This document shows, piece after piece, positions 1 to 8,853 of a DNA stretch of 14,751 bases (positions within the stretch are counted from its first letter, which is position 1; each line of letters opens with the position of its first letter). The translations under genes and the position numbers were made by a program. The notes beneath the pieces are model-generated. The model ran no database searches. It had not been told where the DNA came from and saw nothing but the letters and a program-made list of their open reading frames with translations. Source of the stretch: Phycisphaerae bacterium (GTDB lineage Bacteria > Planctomycetota > Phycisphaerae > Phycisphaerales > SM1A02); assembly GCA_002591705.1 (NCBI GenBank), contig PAAB01000054.1:21309-36059 (forward strand). Direction: 5' to 3'.

Positions 1-712
1 CCAACAGCGTGCCCAGATCATGAGAAGACAGACGCTCCATCGGGCGTCCCCGCCAGGCCGTCAGGGACCCCGACCATGAATCCTCGCGACCTCCCAGGAG
101 ACGCAGTTGTACCTGCAGTTGGGCGACCAGCTGCGCTTCGGTCAGGGAGCGGCGGCTCGAGGGATCGTCGGGGGCCGACAGTTCGTCGATCAGACGCCCC
201 ATGCCCCCCGCCACATCGTCCTGATGGACAAGCAGCCGCTCACGGACTCCCGGAAGATCCCGGAGCAGGCGACGGGCATCCACCCGACGGCCGCACCGCG
301 ACCAGGACAGCACATCGAATGCGGCGATCGTCGCCTGATCGGTGCGTCCCGGCACGACCATCGAACCCGGCAGCAGACGCGAAGGAGCATCCTCGGCGAG
401 GGCAAGCATCGCGCGAAGAGTTCGCATCGTCGATTCGTCATCAACGAGACCGACGATGCCGCGCAACGACGCCACTTCCCAGTTACGGGCGTCCAACGTC
501 GCGGCGATGGCGAACAGTCGAATGGCCAGCCGGCGTTCCGCTTCGGTCGATGAGGCGTCAGCAACCTCCTCGGCCAGAAGAAAGTAGGACTGCGGATCCG
601 ATGGATGCAGCGAACCAAGCTCCCACCGTTCATCGATTTCCACCGGCGCAGACGCCAGCAAGGCGATCACCAGAATCGTTCCCGCGAACGGCCTGAACAA
701 CATTCGAATCAT
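1..712 (-). CDS. Exported protein of unknown function, partial (C terminus beyond left edge)
   Basis: An open frame starts with ATG at 712 and runs off the left edge with no stop, giving 237 complete codons. The ATG overlaps the stop of the upstream gene as ATGA (712-709), which fixes the start and implies translational coupling. Residues 1-23 look like a Sec signal peptide: R3 and R7, then a hydrophobic core (GTILVIALLASAP). The mature part is rich in Ala, Leu, Arg and Asp and appears largely helical. One stretch (about residues 58-80) resembles a tetratricopeptide-type helix pair, but no family is recognised. It contains no lysine at all in the visible 237 residues. It is the last visible gene of the VWA/ExbB/ExbD operon, so a periplasmic role with that machine is inferred from context only. 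The gene is real by frame, signal peptide and coupling; its function is unknown. Confidence 0.75.
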   Translation of the reverse strand, partial: MIRMLFRPFAGTILVIALLASAPVEIDERWELGSLHPSDPQSYFLLAEEVADASSTEAERRLAIRLFAIAATLDARNWEVASLRGIVGLVDDESTMRTLRAMLALAEDAPSRLLPGSMVVPGRTDQATIAAFDVLSWSRCGRRVDARRLLRDLPGVRERLLVHQDDVAGGMGRLIDELSAPDDPSSRRSLTEAQLVAQLQVQLRLLGGREDSWSGSLTAWRGRPMERLSSHDLGTLL

Positions 713-3606
713 GTTCCACCCCCGAATCCCTGTTCATCAAGGATGTAGAGCAGATGGCGAATCCGCATCTGCCACAGATCGACGATCGCCGATTCAACGA
801 GCAGCATCTGCTCCAGAACATCCACGGCACGATCACGGCGAAGCGAAAGCTCATCCCGCGCCTGGTCGAGTTCGCTCGAATCGATCGGCTGAATCCGGTT
901 GATCCAGTGAGCCAGAAGCTCGTGAAGCGAGATCTGTTCGACCAGGTACCGCTGCAACGCGTCGCCGGCGAGGACGCTGCGTGCGGATCGTCGGTCACGC
1001 CAGGCATCGCGCCAGCCATCGTCGTGATCTCCAGCCTCCACCGCAATCCGATCCTCCCACGCGGCGACCAGGGCCCGGGCGGCCTGCTCCGGCGAACCCC
1101 CCGGCTCGGACAAGCGGCCCATTCGCGTGGACTCCCGGCGAATCGATTGGGCGATGGCCGCAGCGATCGAATCGATCTCACCGGCCGAGGTCAGTCGCAA
1201 CGACAGGGCGTGATTCACCAGAGCCAACCGGACCTCGATGGGCCAGCGGGCCGAGTTCGACCGGGGGAGTTCCGTTCCGGTGACGGATTCGACCAGATTC
1301 GAGACGTCCGCGGACTTTCGAGCTTCGGGAATCCGGTCGACCATGGCCTGGGCGACATTGGGTCCGAAACTGAAACGTGTCTCGATGAGGTATTGAGCCG
1401 CTTGGCGAACCGCCAGGCTGGCCGACAGTGCCTCACGAACCAGTACATCGGCATCGATCGGTCCCAGATCGTCGCCGCTCTGATTCTCCAGTTCCCGAAA
1501 CATGTCGATCTTGTCGTCACGGGTGCGTCCACGAAGGGAGTAGAGACGGGCCCATTGACCATCCGAACGCCCCTGAATGCCGCCTCCCGGTCGCATGGCG
1601 GGAACACCGACACCGGGATCTCCAAGCTGTTCGATCACGACCTCGAGGTCGTTGAGTGACGCAAGCGTTCCTTCCCCTCCATGCAGCACCAGGGCGTTCG
1701 CAGACTCCGCAAGCAATCGCTCCATCAGCACTCTCTTCAGCATCGGCACCGAACCACGCGTGCGATCGATCGCTCTCGTACGCTGCAGCAACTCGAGCCA
1801 CGTGCCCGCCAGCTGCGGATCGAATCCCTCGGGTACGCCCATGTTCGCAAGTTCGGTCCTGCGATCCGGCCGGGGCCAGGCGGCGAACGCTCGATCCTTC
1901 ATCCTTCGCCGCATCGGCATGTCGGCATCGGGCGGCGGAACGAACGATCGCTCGAACCAGGACGTCTCCGGCAGCGAAGCCAGAATACTGGCCAGCACCC
2001 AGACATCCGTCGGGCCGATGTCCGGATCGTCGAACCATCCGAGCACATCACGCTGGAGCGATGCATGATCCGACCAATCAAGACCGACCAGCAACCGGCC
2101 CAGCACCATCTGCGGCAGTCCGGGGCGCGAAAGATCGGTGTCGGTCCTCAGCACTGCACCCAATGCGACCAGAAGCGTCCGGTTGCGAATCCCGGGATCA
2201 CGAACCGAGTCGACCGACAGATACCAGAGCCGCCAGGCGGACTGGGAATCGGTCCTGACCACGAGCGCTTCGGTCATCGACGGCACACATCCCGCCAGCC
2301 AGTTCCCAACCGCATCCTCGAAGTCCTCGTGATTGACGTCAACATCCAATGCGTTGCGCATGAACTCCGAGGCCAGCAGTCGCCCGGAAGGCGAGACCGC
2401 AGACCGGGCGGCAATCACGGACGCCATGCCATACCGCCACGCACCACGAGGAATCGCCAGAGGATCGGCCACCAACTTCGGAGCCCCGGGTGCGATCGCA
2501 CCCAGCAGCGGCCCCACCAGTCGAGGATTGGCTCCCGCCACCTCGATCACGTCCACCACGGATCGTCGCAACGCACGAGCCGTCGAATCGTCAGCGGCGA
2601 ACCAGCTCGAGGATGACACTCGAGCCGCCGCGTCCCAGGCCTCGACGAATGCCGGATCGAGCGCCTCCATGCCGACGGCACGCCGTGCCAGCATCTCGAG
2701 TGATCGCATGACCCCGGGCGAGGCATCGACATCGTCGAGCACGATACCCGGCAACGGAGTCAAAGGAAGAAACTGTGCCGGCGAGAAGGCATTTAGTGGC
2801 GCGGCTCCCTGGCCCCCGGGACTCATGGGCCCGGACTCGATCACCGTCGCCACCACGCGATCGGATGCTTCGGACGCCATGCCGGCACTTCCGGCCGTGG
2901 TACTGCCGCTGAAGAACAACAGACGGTACATGAGCAGCACCAGGAGCGCCCCGATGCTGCCGAACAGGATGCACAACTTCAGAAGCGAACGCCGGTCGCC
3001 GGATCGGAGTTCCGGTGCGTACTGCACGACCACCCGTTCGACGAATCCCGGCTCCATCGCCCGCCGCGATGCGTCATGGTGACTGTGGACACGTTGCAGC
3101 GGCGGAAGTCCGCTCTGCACCGGGCGGGCGGCGAGTTCACGCAATTGCTCGATCAAATGCGATTCGGAAACACCATGCATGGCGCCGACCGAGGCCAACC
3201 TCGCCCTGGCCATCGCATTCCACCCTCCGGATGATGCGAGGATCTGCATCAACTGCCGCTGAAGCGGATCCAGGACCATGACTTCGGCTGCTTCGGCCGG
3301 GGAAACGGAGGACGGGCCCGGGGTCGTGAGGGGGCGCGTCGTATCCGTTCCGGGATGTTCCTGCGGAATCCTTGCTCGATACCCGTCATCCTTGAGCAAC
3401 CGTGCCGCCTCGCGCAGCATCTCCCGCGCCTCCTCCCCCATGCGCGATCGACCATCCGGATGGTCGTAGATGCGGGCCAGTCGGGAGACCAACGCGGCGT
3501 CGACGATCGGGCCACTGCATGCGTCCGGAGAGAGACCGAGCAGCGCCAGCGGTCCACGGTCGGAATGCACTCCGATGAATCGCAGCGTGGGATCCTGAGA
3601 ACTCAT
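709..3606 (-). CDS. Single-pass membrane protein with J-domain-like N terminus, 965 aa
   Basis: The ATG at 3606 overlaps the upstream stop as ATGA, so it is preferred over an in-frame GTG at 3657 that would add 17 residues inside the upstream gene. Residues about 20-75 look like a J domain: LLGLSP, a helix, then an HPD tripeptide at residues 49-51 (bases 3454-3462), a second helix and an LLKD ending. In true J domains HPD stimulates DnaK ATPase; whether this one does is inference. A Pro/Thr/Ser-rich linker (about 85-105) and a second helical segment (about 112-165) follow. One transmembrane helix lies at about 209-232, preceded by Arg/Lys, which predicts a cytoplasmic N terminus. The remaining 730 or so residues would be periplasmic; they are helical-looking and match no family I know. 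It has about 7 lysines in 965 residues. The neighbours are exported proteins of the ExbB/ExbD operon. The frame is secure; the J-domain call is moderate. Confidence 0.8.
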   Translation of the reverse strand: MSSQDPTLRFIGVHSDRGPLALLGLSPDACSGPIVDAALVSRLARIYDHPDGRSRMGEEAREMLREAARLLKDDGYRARIPQEHPGTDTTRPLTTPGPSSVSPAEAAEVMVLDPLQRQLMQILASSGGWNAMARARLASVGAMHGVSESHLIEQLRELAARPVQSGLPPLQRVHSHHDASRRAMEPGFVERVVVQYAPELRSGDRRSLLKLCILFGSIGALLVLLMYRLLFFSGSTTAGSAGMASEASDRVVATVIESGPMSPGGQGAAPLNAFSPAQFLPLTPLPGIVLDDVDASPGVMRSLEMLARRAVGMEALDPAFVEAWDAAARVSSSSWFAADDSTARALRRSVVDVIEVAGANPRLVGPLLGAIAPGAPKLVADPLAIPRGAWRYGMASVIAARSAVSPSGRLLASEFMRNALDVDVNHEDFEDAVGNWLAGCVPSMTEALVVRTDSQSAWRLWYLSVDSVRDPGIRNRTLLVALGAVLRTDTDLSRPGLPQMVLGRLLVGLDWSDHASLQRDVLGWFDDPDIGPTDVWVLASILASLPETSWFERSFVPPPDADMPMRRRMKDRAFAAWPRPDRRTELANMGVPEGFDPQLAGTWLELLQRTRAIDRTRGSVPMLKRVLMERLLAESANALVLHGGEGTLASLNDLEVVIEQLGDPGVGVPAMRPGGGIQGRSDGQWARLYSLRGRTRDDKIDMFRELENQSGDDLGPIDADVLVREALSASLAVRQAAQYLIETRFSFGPNVAQAMVDRIPEARKSADVSNLVESVTGTELPRSNSARWPIEVRLALVNHALSLRLTSAGEIDSIAAAIAQSIRRESTRMGRLSEPGGSPEQAARALVAAWEDRIAVEAGDHDDGWRDAWRDRRSARSVLAGDALQRYLVEQISLHELLAHWINRIQPIDSSELDQARDELSLRRDRAVDVLEQMLLVESAIVDLWQMRIRHLLYILDEQGFGGGT

Positions 3607-6185
3607 GGCGACACCCCATCGAGGCGACGCCGCGTCGCTCGAAGCCTGGATCCCCACGGCTCCGGCCCCCAGTCTGGGAAGAGAACCAGATGCTGCTGCA
3701 GCACGCTGCGTGCATGTTCCGGATCCAGTTCTTCCAGCAGTTCCAGCAGATTGACCCTGGCCTCGAACCAGGAATCACTGCCGGATGCGGTGCCGCTGAC
3801 CAGCAGACGCCAGCATCGCACTCCCTCCACCCGCTCGTCCTGCGAGGCGGCGAGGAGCCCCCTTCCCCTGAGAAAGGACTGGTTGCGCGGGTGCACGGTC
3901 AGCAGATCGCCGTAGAGCAGCCAGGCCTGCCGCGCGGATTCCGGGTCTCCGCCGACCGTCCAGATGTCCAGTTCGGCCGCCGCAACCGTGGATGCAACCG
4001 CAATCATGCCCGACTGCGCAAAGGCCTCGGCAATCGTCGGATGGTCCCCGAGGATCAAACGACCGAATCGGACCAGCCGTCGAGACTCCTCTCGTCGATC
4101 GGCAACGGTTGCAGCCTCCTTCCAATCGGCCAGTGACCGACGAAAGAGTTCCCGGACGGCACGACGCGTCCAGAGACCGTCGGAATCCGTCTCAAGCAGC
4201 AGATCCGCCGCCAGCTCCGCATCCCGGAGTCGATTCTGCCGCAAGGCCAGTTGCATGCGACGAAACGTCAGTTCCTCCACGAACCCGCCCGGCAGCTCGA
4301 TCGCAAGGTCAATCGGAAGGCATTCGTCGAGCACCGCGGATGCCGCGACGAGTCGCAGCAGACGATCGTCCAGGGCGACCTGCAGCACTCTGCGACTGCG
4401 TGCAATGGCGCGTCCCGCCGCCACCGCATCGGACCGCCCGAGCACCAGATCATCCATCAGCAGAGGAACCGCCACCGCGAGATAACGGCTCCCACCCTGC
4501 AACTGCTCTTCACCGGAGGCTTCGGAATACAGGCGGTAGAGCATCCGGGCCGCCTGCTGCTGCGCCCGATCCCAGGCCGGATCCTGCTCGTCGACACGAA
4601 GCAGCGCATCGACGATCTCGAACGACGGCTGCTGCAGATCGGTCCTGCGCACGATGAGCTCACCGGAACGACCTCCCTCGGGGAAACGTGCCAGATACGC
4701 ATCCATCAACTGCTGCAACGCGCGGGCGAGTGATTCGTCGTCTCCGAGGCGCACCAGACGATCCTGACAGACGATCGCCATCCAAAGCGCTTCTTCATGG
4801 TGGTCGGGATCGGGCTGTTCCAGTACCCAGAGGAAACGATCCCGCGCCGCTTCGATCCGGCCCTCGAGGTACAGGCACCATCCCAGCAACGCACCGCAGG
4901 CGACCCGGGCCGTGCCCCATCGCTCCGCATCCGGCTCGCTCATGGCGGCCTCCAGTTGCCGTGCCGCCTCCTCCCACGCCGCTGCGACGCGCGTCACCTG
5001 AGCCTCCCCAGCCCCATCGGCGAGCAACTGGGCCTCCTGGTAGAGCAGGACACCTCGGGCGTAGGACAGTGCGAACCCCGTGCGGTCCGAGAGCACATCC
5101 CCGTACCGCTCGACGAGATCGTAGAGATGGTTCAACGCATTCCTTGATGCGAGTTCCGCGATCGCACGGCCCGCAAGACGGCGAGACCATGCGGAGTCGT
5201 CGCCATCCAGTGCATGCACCGCGGCCAGTCGCCACCACGATGTCGGCACCGCCACCCGGACGGATGCGAGCGAATCAAGCAGTTCCGACGCCATCTCGTA
5301 CCGGCCGTTGTCGAGCAGCACGGCAAGACGCCATCCGGGAAGGATCTCGCGTATCGACTCCGGAACATTCCTGTCTTCCAGAAGGTCGAACCACTGACTG
5401 ACCGAGGACTCGGCGGTCTGGGTCATGCCACGACTGGCGGCCATGCCCAGAATCGACCACGCAACCAGTTCACGACTGCGAAGGTCACGCGAGACGTATT
5501 GCGGGCTCAGCGATCCCGGCTCGAGTTCCAGGAGGGAGGCGAAGAATTCCTCGGCACGCTCTGCAGACAGGACATCATCGGACAACCAGGCGCGGTAGTA
5601 GTACGACCAGCCCAGCAGATAGTCCACACGACGCAGTAGCTGCTCCCGGCGGAGCATCCGTGATCTCCGGGACGTGGAACGCAGCGGCGCCATCGGACTG
5701 ATCACCCGTCCCGAATCCTGCTGCAGTTCCAGCGTTCGCTCCCGTATCCGATGCAGCTCTTCCAGAATCTCGTCGAGCATCTCGATGGCACGCTGGGTCT
5801 CCCCCAGTTCTTCGAGCCGAAGCCGATGCCGCTCGGCAATGTCCTCGACGATCAGATACCGGCCATTGATCAGTTCGACCCGGAGATCGTCGACCTCGTC
5901 CTCGGGCATGCCCTCGAGCAGCTCCAATCCACGTCCCTCGAGGTAGGAGCGATCGACGGGATCCGTGGCCAGCATGAGCTGCTGCGCATACAACCTCGCC
6001 AGACGGCGGGCGGCGTCCGAACGATCCTCGCCCGAAAGACCATCCAACTGCTCCTCGAGGTGCATCACGAGAAGACGATCAAACCCACGGTCTTCGAGGT
6101 ACAACGCGACATCATCGGCCCGAACACCACCGCATGCGAAGCACGTCAGCAGGATGACGATCCACCGGCTACTCATCTGGCACAT
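3603..6185 (-). CDS. Exported helical-repeat (TPR-like) protein, 860 aa
   Basis: It starts at ATG 6185, preceded by an AGGTGA ribosome-binding site 3 bases upstream; a second ATG three codons later (6176) is possible. It overlaps the end of the second exbD gene by 17 bases and its own stop overlaps the next start (ATGA). The N terminus is a Sec signal peptide: R7, a hydrophobic core (WIVILLTCFACGG) and a likely cleavage site after VRA (residue 23). A charged helical stretch at about 115-157 may be a coiled coil. The rest shows many degenerate helix pairs of tetratricopeptide type, for example around GWSYYYRAWL (192-201) and a later GWCLYLEGRIEAARDRF. It is probably a periplasmic scaffold or protein-binding partner of the neighbouring ExbB/ExbD machine; that role is inferred. 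There is only one lysine in 860 residues, against dozens of arginines. No specific family is recognised. Confidence 0.85.
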   Translation of the reverse strand: MCQMSSRWIVILLTCFACGGVRADDVALYLEDRGFDRLLVMHLEEQLDGLSGEDRSDAARRLARLYAQQLMLATDPVDRSYLEGRGLELLEGMPEDEVDDLRVELINGRYLIVEDIAERHRLRLEELGETQRAIEMLDEILEELHRIRERTLELQQDSGRVISPMAPLRSTSRRSRMLRREQLLRRVDYLLGWSYYYRAWLSDDVLSAERAEEFFASLLELEPGSLSPQYVSRDLRSRELVAWSILGMAASRGMTQTAESSVSQWFDLLEDRNVPESIREILPGWRLAVLLDNGRYEMASELLDSLASVRVAVPTSWWRLAAVHALDGDDSAWSRRLAGRAIAELASRNALNHLYDLVERYGDVLSDRTGFALSYARGVLLYQEAQLLADGAGEAQVTRVAAAWEEAARQLEAAMSEPDAERWGTARVACGALLGWCLYLEGRIEAARDRFLWVLEQPDPDHHEEALWMAIVCQDRLVRLGDDESLARALQQLMDAYLARFPEGGRSGELIVRRTDLQQPSFEIVDALLRVDEQDPAWDRAQQQAARMLYRLYSEASGEEQLQGGSRYLAVAVPLLMDDLVLGRSDAVAAGRAIARSRRVLQVALDDRLLRLVAASAVLDECLPIDLAIELPGGFVEELTFRRMQLALRQNRLRDAELAADLLLETDSDGLWTRRAVRELFRRSLADWKEAATVADRREESRRLVRFGRLILGDHPTIAEAFAQSGMIAVASTVAAAELDIWTVGGDPESARQAWLLYGDLLTVHPRNQSFLRGRGLLAASQDERVEGVRCWRLLVSGTASGSDSWFEARVNLLELLEELDPEHARSVLQQHLVLFPDWGPEPWGSRLRATRRRLDGVSP

Positions 6186-6591
6186 AGGTCACCTGCTCGA
6201 ATCCGGCGTCGCGAGCGGCCTGAACGGCCGAAAGGGCGAACTCGACCGGTATTTCGCCGGACACCCTGATGAACACCCCCAGCTCGGTCGGAAGATCGCG
6301 CAGCACTTCACGCAGGCCGGGCAGATCACGAAGCCGCCGACTGCCGATCACGTACGACGGAACACCTTGGATCGCCACCACCTCCACGACCTGGGGCTGG
6401 TAGTCGATTTCGGATCCGGCACTGTCGGAATCACGGGTCTGGATCGCGGATGTCAATTGATCTTCCGGCCGGGCCATCACCGTGCTGACGATGAAGTACA
6501 CCAGCAGCAGGAAGGTGACGTCGATCATGCTGGCGAGATTCAACGTCAGCCGATCGACCCGTACCCGAGACCGTCGCGCCCGAAACCTCAT
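6169..6591 (-). CDS. exbD: ExbD/TolR-family protein, second copy, 140 aa
   Basis: ExbD/TolR proteins are single-pass inner-membrane subunits that sit in the ExbB/TolQ pentamer and couple ion flow to force on a periplasmic partner. This protein has a basic N terminus (MRFRARR), a transmembrane helix at about 21-39 with the family motif SMIDVTFLLLVYFIVST, and the conserved proton-carrying Asp at residue 24. A periplasmic domain of about 100 residues ends in an ExbD-like beta-alpha unit (FIRVSGEIP... then a helix). Its length matches the family. It starts at ATG 6591, overlapping the previous exbD stop as ATGA. It has no lysine. It is a divergent second copy rather than a recent duplicate: outside the first residues and the helix it shares little with its neighbour. 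Paired exbD genes suggest an ExbD heterodimer. It could equally be named tolR. Confidence 0.9.
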   Translation of the reverse strand: MRFRARRSRVRVDRLTLNLASMIDVTFLLLVYFIVSTVMARPEDQLTSAIQTRDSDSAGSEIDYQPQVVEVVAIQGVPSYVIGSRRLRDLPGLREVLRDLPTELGVFIRVSGEIPVEFALSAVQAARDAGFEQVTYVPDE

Positions 6592-7028
6592 GGTCCGCCT
6601 CGCTGCGACGGGATCTCGGTCCCCATGCGGGTGGATCCGACTCCCAGCTCATGCAGCAGTCGAACCACTTCGTTGAGCCGGGTGGTCGATGCGAGGGCGT
6701 CGGCTCGAACGAGTACCCTCGCCTCCCGCGCCTCCTCCTCGCTGAAGGCCGCTCGAAGACGAGCTTCCAGTTGGGGAAGATCCACAGGATCGTCGGAGAC
6801 CGACAGCAGAATGGTCCCATCCCGGCGGATGTTGATGATCAATCCCGCTTCTTCCGAGGCCGGCCGTTGCTCCCCCTGCAGCTTGGGAAGTTCGAGATCC
6901 GCACGCACGTCACGCGCAAACTCCGACGTGACCATGAAGAACACGATCAGCAGGAACACCACATCGATCATGGGGGTCAGTTCGACCATGAGCGAGCGGG
7001 AGCGGGGTGTGCGGCCACGAAATCTCAC
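6588..7028 (-). CDS. exbD: ExbD/TolR-family protein, first copy, 146 aa
   Basis: This is an inner-membrane biopolymer-transport subunit of the ExbD/TolR family. It has a basic N terminus, the signature LTPMIDVVFLLIVFFMVT across its transmembrane helix (about 17-36), and the conserved Asp at residue 22 that takes part in proton or sodium translocation. The periplasmic part includes a strand region (IINIRRDGTILLS) and a C-terminal segment (VLVRADA... then a helix) as in family structures. It starts with GTG at 7028, which overlaps the exbB stop as GTGA; no ATG nearby fits as well. Its stop overlaps the next exbD start (ATGA). It follows exbB directly, the usual order for this motor. Only one lysine is present. 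Confidence in the family is high; what the motor energises is inferred from the neighbouring VWA gene. Confidence 0.93.
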   Translation of the reverse strand: MRFRGRTPRSRSLMVELTPMIDVVFLLIVFFMVTSEFARDVRADLELPKLQGEQRPASEEAGLIINIRRDGTILLSVSDDPVDLPQLEARLRAAFSEEEAREARVLVRADALASTTRLNEVVRLLHELGVGSTRMGTEIPSQRGGP

Positions 7029-7726
7029 TGTCCCGTTCCGGCGGAGCGGCCTCCGCCCTCCTCGAGGTGCAGCAGCAGTCGATCGATCTCCCGCGCGGAG
7101 TCCGAAGCGAGGGAATCGATCCGGTTGCGGAAGTACGTGTACAACGCAACGCAGGGGATCGCCAGGATGAGCCCCATCAGGGTGGTGACCAGCGCGAGAC
7201 TGATGTTCGAAGCCAGTTCCTCGTAGTTCGACCCCGCACTGCGCGAAACCGAATCGAACGCTCCGACCATGCCGATCACCGTGCCCAGCAGACCGAGCAG
7301 CGGTGAAATCGTGCCGATGACCCCGAGCCCGTCCGTCGTACGATAGAGCCTGGCCGTCTGATCCTCGCCGGCCTCCTCGATCGCGTTCTTGATCTCGAAG
7401 ACCCCGAATGCGGACCGCTGGTAACGAAGCAGCCCCGCCCCCAGCACCCGGGTGAGGAAGGAATCGTGCATCGGATCAAGGCAGTATTCCAGTGCACCGT
7501 CGATGTTGCCCGCCGACATGCGCTGCTCGAGATCCTCAAGCTGTCCGTCGGGAAGCACGGCACTTCGTCGAATCTGGATGAAATGGTAGACCACCAGTCC
7601 GAGCGCGACGATGCTCAGCAGAATGATGATGAAGCCGACCGTGCCGCCCTTCAGAATGGTGTCCCACCATGTCTTCGGGGCATCCCCCGCAGCCATACCG
7701 AGCAACATCGGAATCAGATTGCTCAT
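7025..7726 (-). CDS. exbB: ExbB/TolQ/MotA-family channel protein, 233 aa
   Basis: ExbB/TolQ proteins form a pentameric inner-membrane ion channel around an ExbD dimer. Three transmembrane helices are visible at about 28-50, 135-157 and 174-198. The second contains the family signature TISPLLGLLGTVIGMVGAF, and the third follows NISLALVTT with LMGLILAIP. The long cytoplasmic loop between helices 1 and 2 (about 51-134) is normal for the family. The start is ATG 7726, chosen because an AAGGAGG ribosome-binding site lies 4 bases upstream and the ATG overlaps the preceding stop as ATGA. A longer in-frame opening back to 8020 lies wholly inside the upstream gene and is spurious. The C-terminal GEEGG-like tail is Gly-rich. 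It is followed by two exbD genes in overlap, so the full motor is encoded here. Confidence 0.95.
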   Translation of the reverse strand: MSNLIPMLLGMAAGDAPKTWWDTILKGGTVGFIIILLSIVALGLVVYHFIQIRRSAVLPDGQLEDLEQRMSAGNIDGALEYCLDPMHDSFLTRVLGAGLLRYQRSAFGVFEIKNAIEEAGEDQTARLYRTTDGLGVIGTISPLLGLLGTVIGMVGAFDSVSRSAGSNYEELASNISLALVTTLMGLILAIPCVALYTYFRNRIDSLASDSAREIDRLLLHLEEGGGRSAGTGQ

Positions 7727-8853
7727 GGAGCCTCCTTGTCTTCTGTGTGTTGTTGGCCCAGGACATCCCTGCGCAGCACGGGGTGACCGGGATGCATTTG
7801 GCGAAGGTCCGCCCGCATCCGGTGCGCGGCATCGTCCCTGCCCATCGACTCGAAATGACGGGCCATCATAGCCATGGCGAGGCCGGAGAGATACGGTTGC
7901 GACTGCTCCCACCGGGCCGGTACGTGGGACAGCGAGAGCAGGCCCCGACGCTGCTGATCGAGCCCGGTTTCCATGAGCATGGAGCGCCCCAACTGGTAGC
8001 GCCCCCAGCATTCGCTCCACGGCGGCACGGACGCGAGACCCGCAGCGATTTCCTGTCGCGCCGATGCTCGCACCTCGGCATCGCTGTGGAGCGTATTGAT
8101 CATCAATCCGAGCAGTCTTGCCCCCGGATTCCCCTCGAAACCGGACGTCTCGAGATCCACGGGAGGCACATCCTCCCCCAGCCCCTGTCGAATGCTGTCG
8201 GCATACAGTCGGGCGATGGTTCGCAACCTCTCGTCATCACCGGGATCCCACTGCTGCAGCTCGACGAGGCGGGACGCCAGCCCGGGACCGGCAATCCACG
8301 CCGGAGGCAGATACGGGCACAACCCGGTCTCCTCATCCCACAGGTGCGTGAGGCCGGAGGACCGATCGCCGAGTGAGGGAGGTTGGAGTTGGCGATAACT
8401 CATCGTCTCCACTCCGGCGCGTCGCAGTCGGGCCACTTCCAGAGCGGGCAGCAGCGCCGAATCGATCTCACCCCGCATCAAGCGACAGCGAAGCAGTCCC
8501 TCGGCCACGACCAGGGCGGTCTCGCTCGTCCGGCCGCGCATCTCCGGAAAATGCAGCTCGAAGATGGGCTCGGCCAACGCAACCTCGCCTCGCTCCAGAC
8601 GGACTCTGGCCCTCCAGAGCTGCCGGGCGACCTCCAGGTATTCGGGCAACCTCGGAATTCGATCGTCGGCCAGACGGACGTCGGCGATTCGGTCCCACGA
8701 CAGCGTCATGGATCGCTCCCCCGCTCGGTTGAAACGAACGCCATCCTCATCGACCCGGGAGACCGAACAGGCGATGACCTCCTCCCCGCCGCGCGGCCGG
8801 ATCTCGTCCACGGAGATGACGGTCAGGAGAATGGCAAGAACACCGTGGATCAT
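7723..8853 (-). CDS. Exported or membrane-tethered protein of unknown function, 376 aa
   Basis: The start is ATG 8853, overlapping the VWA gene stop as ATGA; the stop overlaps the exbB start in the same way. The N terminus has a short hydrophobic run (VLAILLTVIS, residues 5-14) that could be a signal peptide, though it lacks a clear basic n-region. Residues about 24-62 look like a small beta domain (alternating VIACSVSRVDEDGVRF and MTLSWDRIADVRL), a pattern I associate with short SH3- or Sm-like folds. After that the protein is mostly helical, with a tetratricopeptide-like helix pair at about 68-100 (VARQLWRARVRLERGEVALA) and a C-terminal helical region. It has a single lysine, six residues from... 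the very end of the chain. No family is recognised. Its place between the VWA protein and ExbB suggests it belongs to the same envelope complex (inference). Confidence 0.78.
   Translation of the reverse strand: MIHGVLAILLTVISVDEIRPRGGEEVIACSVSRVDEDGVRFNRAGERSMTLSWDRIADVRLADDRIPRLPEYLEVARQLWRARVRLERGEVALAEPIFELHFPEMRGRTSETALVVAEGLLRCRLMRGEIDSALLPALEVARLRRAGVETMSYRQLQPPSLGDRSSGLTHLWDEETGLCPYLPPAWIAGPGLASRLVELQQWDPGDDERLRTIARLYADSIRQGLGEDVPPVDLETSGFEGNPGARLLGLMINTLHSDAEVRASARQEIAAGLASVPPWSECWGRYQLGRSMLMETGLDQQRRGLLSLSHVPARWEQSQPYLSGLAMAMMARHFESMGRDDAAHRMRADLRQMHPGHPVLRRDVLGQQHTEDKEAP
7731..7737 (-). promoter_or_regulatory. Strong Shine-Dalgarno site for exbB
   Basis: The minus strand reads AAGGAGG, a perfect anti-16S match, 4 bases before the exbB ATG and inside the end of the upstream gene. 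It is the strongest ribosome-binding site I saw in this operon and decides the exbB start at 7726. It could raise motor-channel translation above that of its neighbours, which would suit the 5:2 ExbB:ExbD stoichiometry (inference). Confidence 0.8.

Noticed and set aside
754..1659. Long plus-strand open frame (301 codons) opposite the 965-aa gene
   Set aside because: It is antisense to a gene supported by coupling and a transmembrane helix, its composition is His/Arg/Pro/Gly-rich as expected from high-GC antisense frames, and it shows no motif.
3607..3657. GTG at 3657 as the start of the 965-aa protein
   Set aside because: It would add 17 residues of no recognisable character inside the upstream gene, whereas the ATG at 3606 forms the ATGA overlap seen throughout the operon.
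6588..7726. Flagellar motor genes motA/motB
   Set aside because: The channel protein has three helices and the ExbB signature, and the partners are short ExbD proteins without a peptidoglycan-binding domain.
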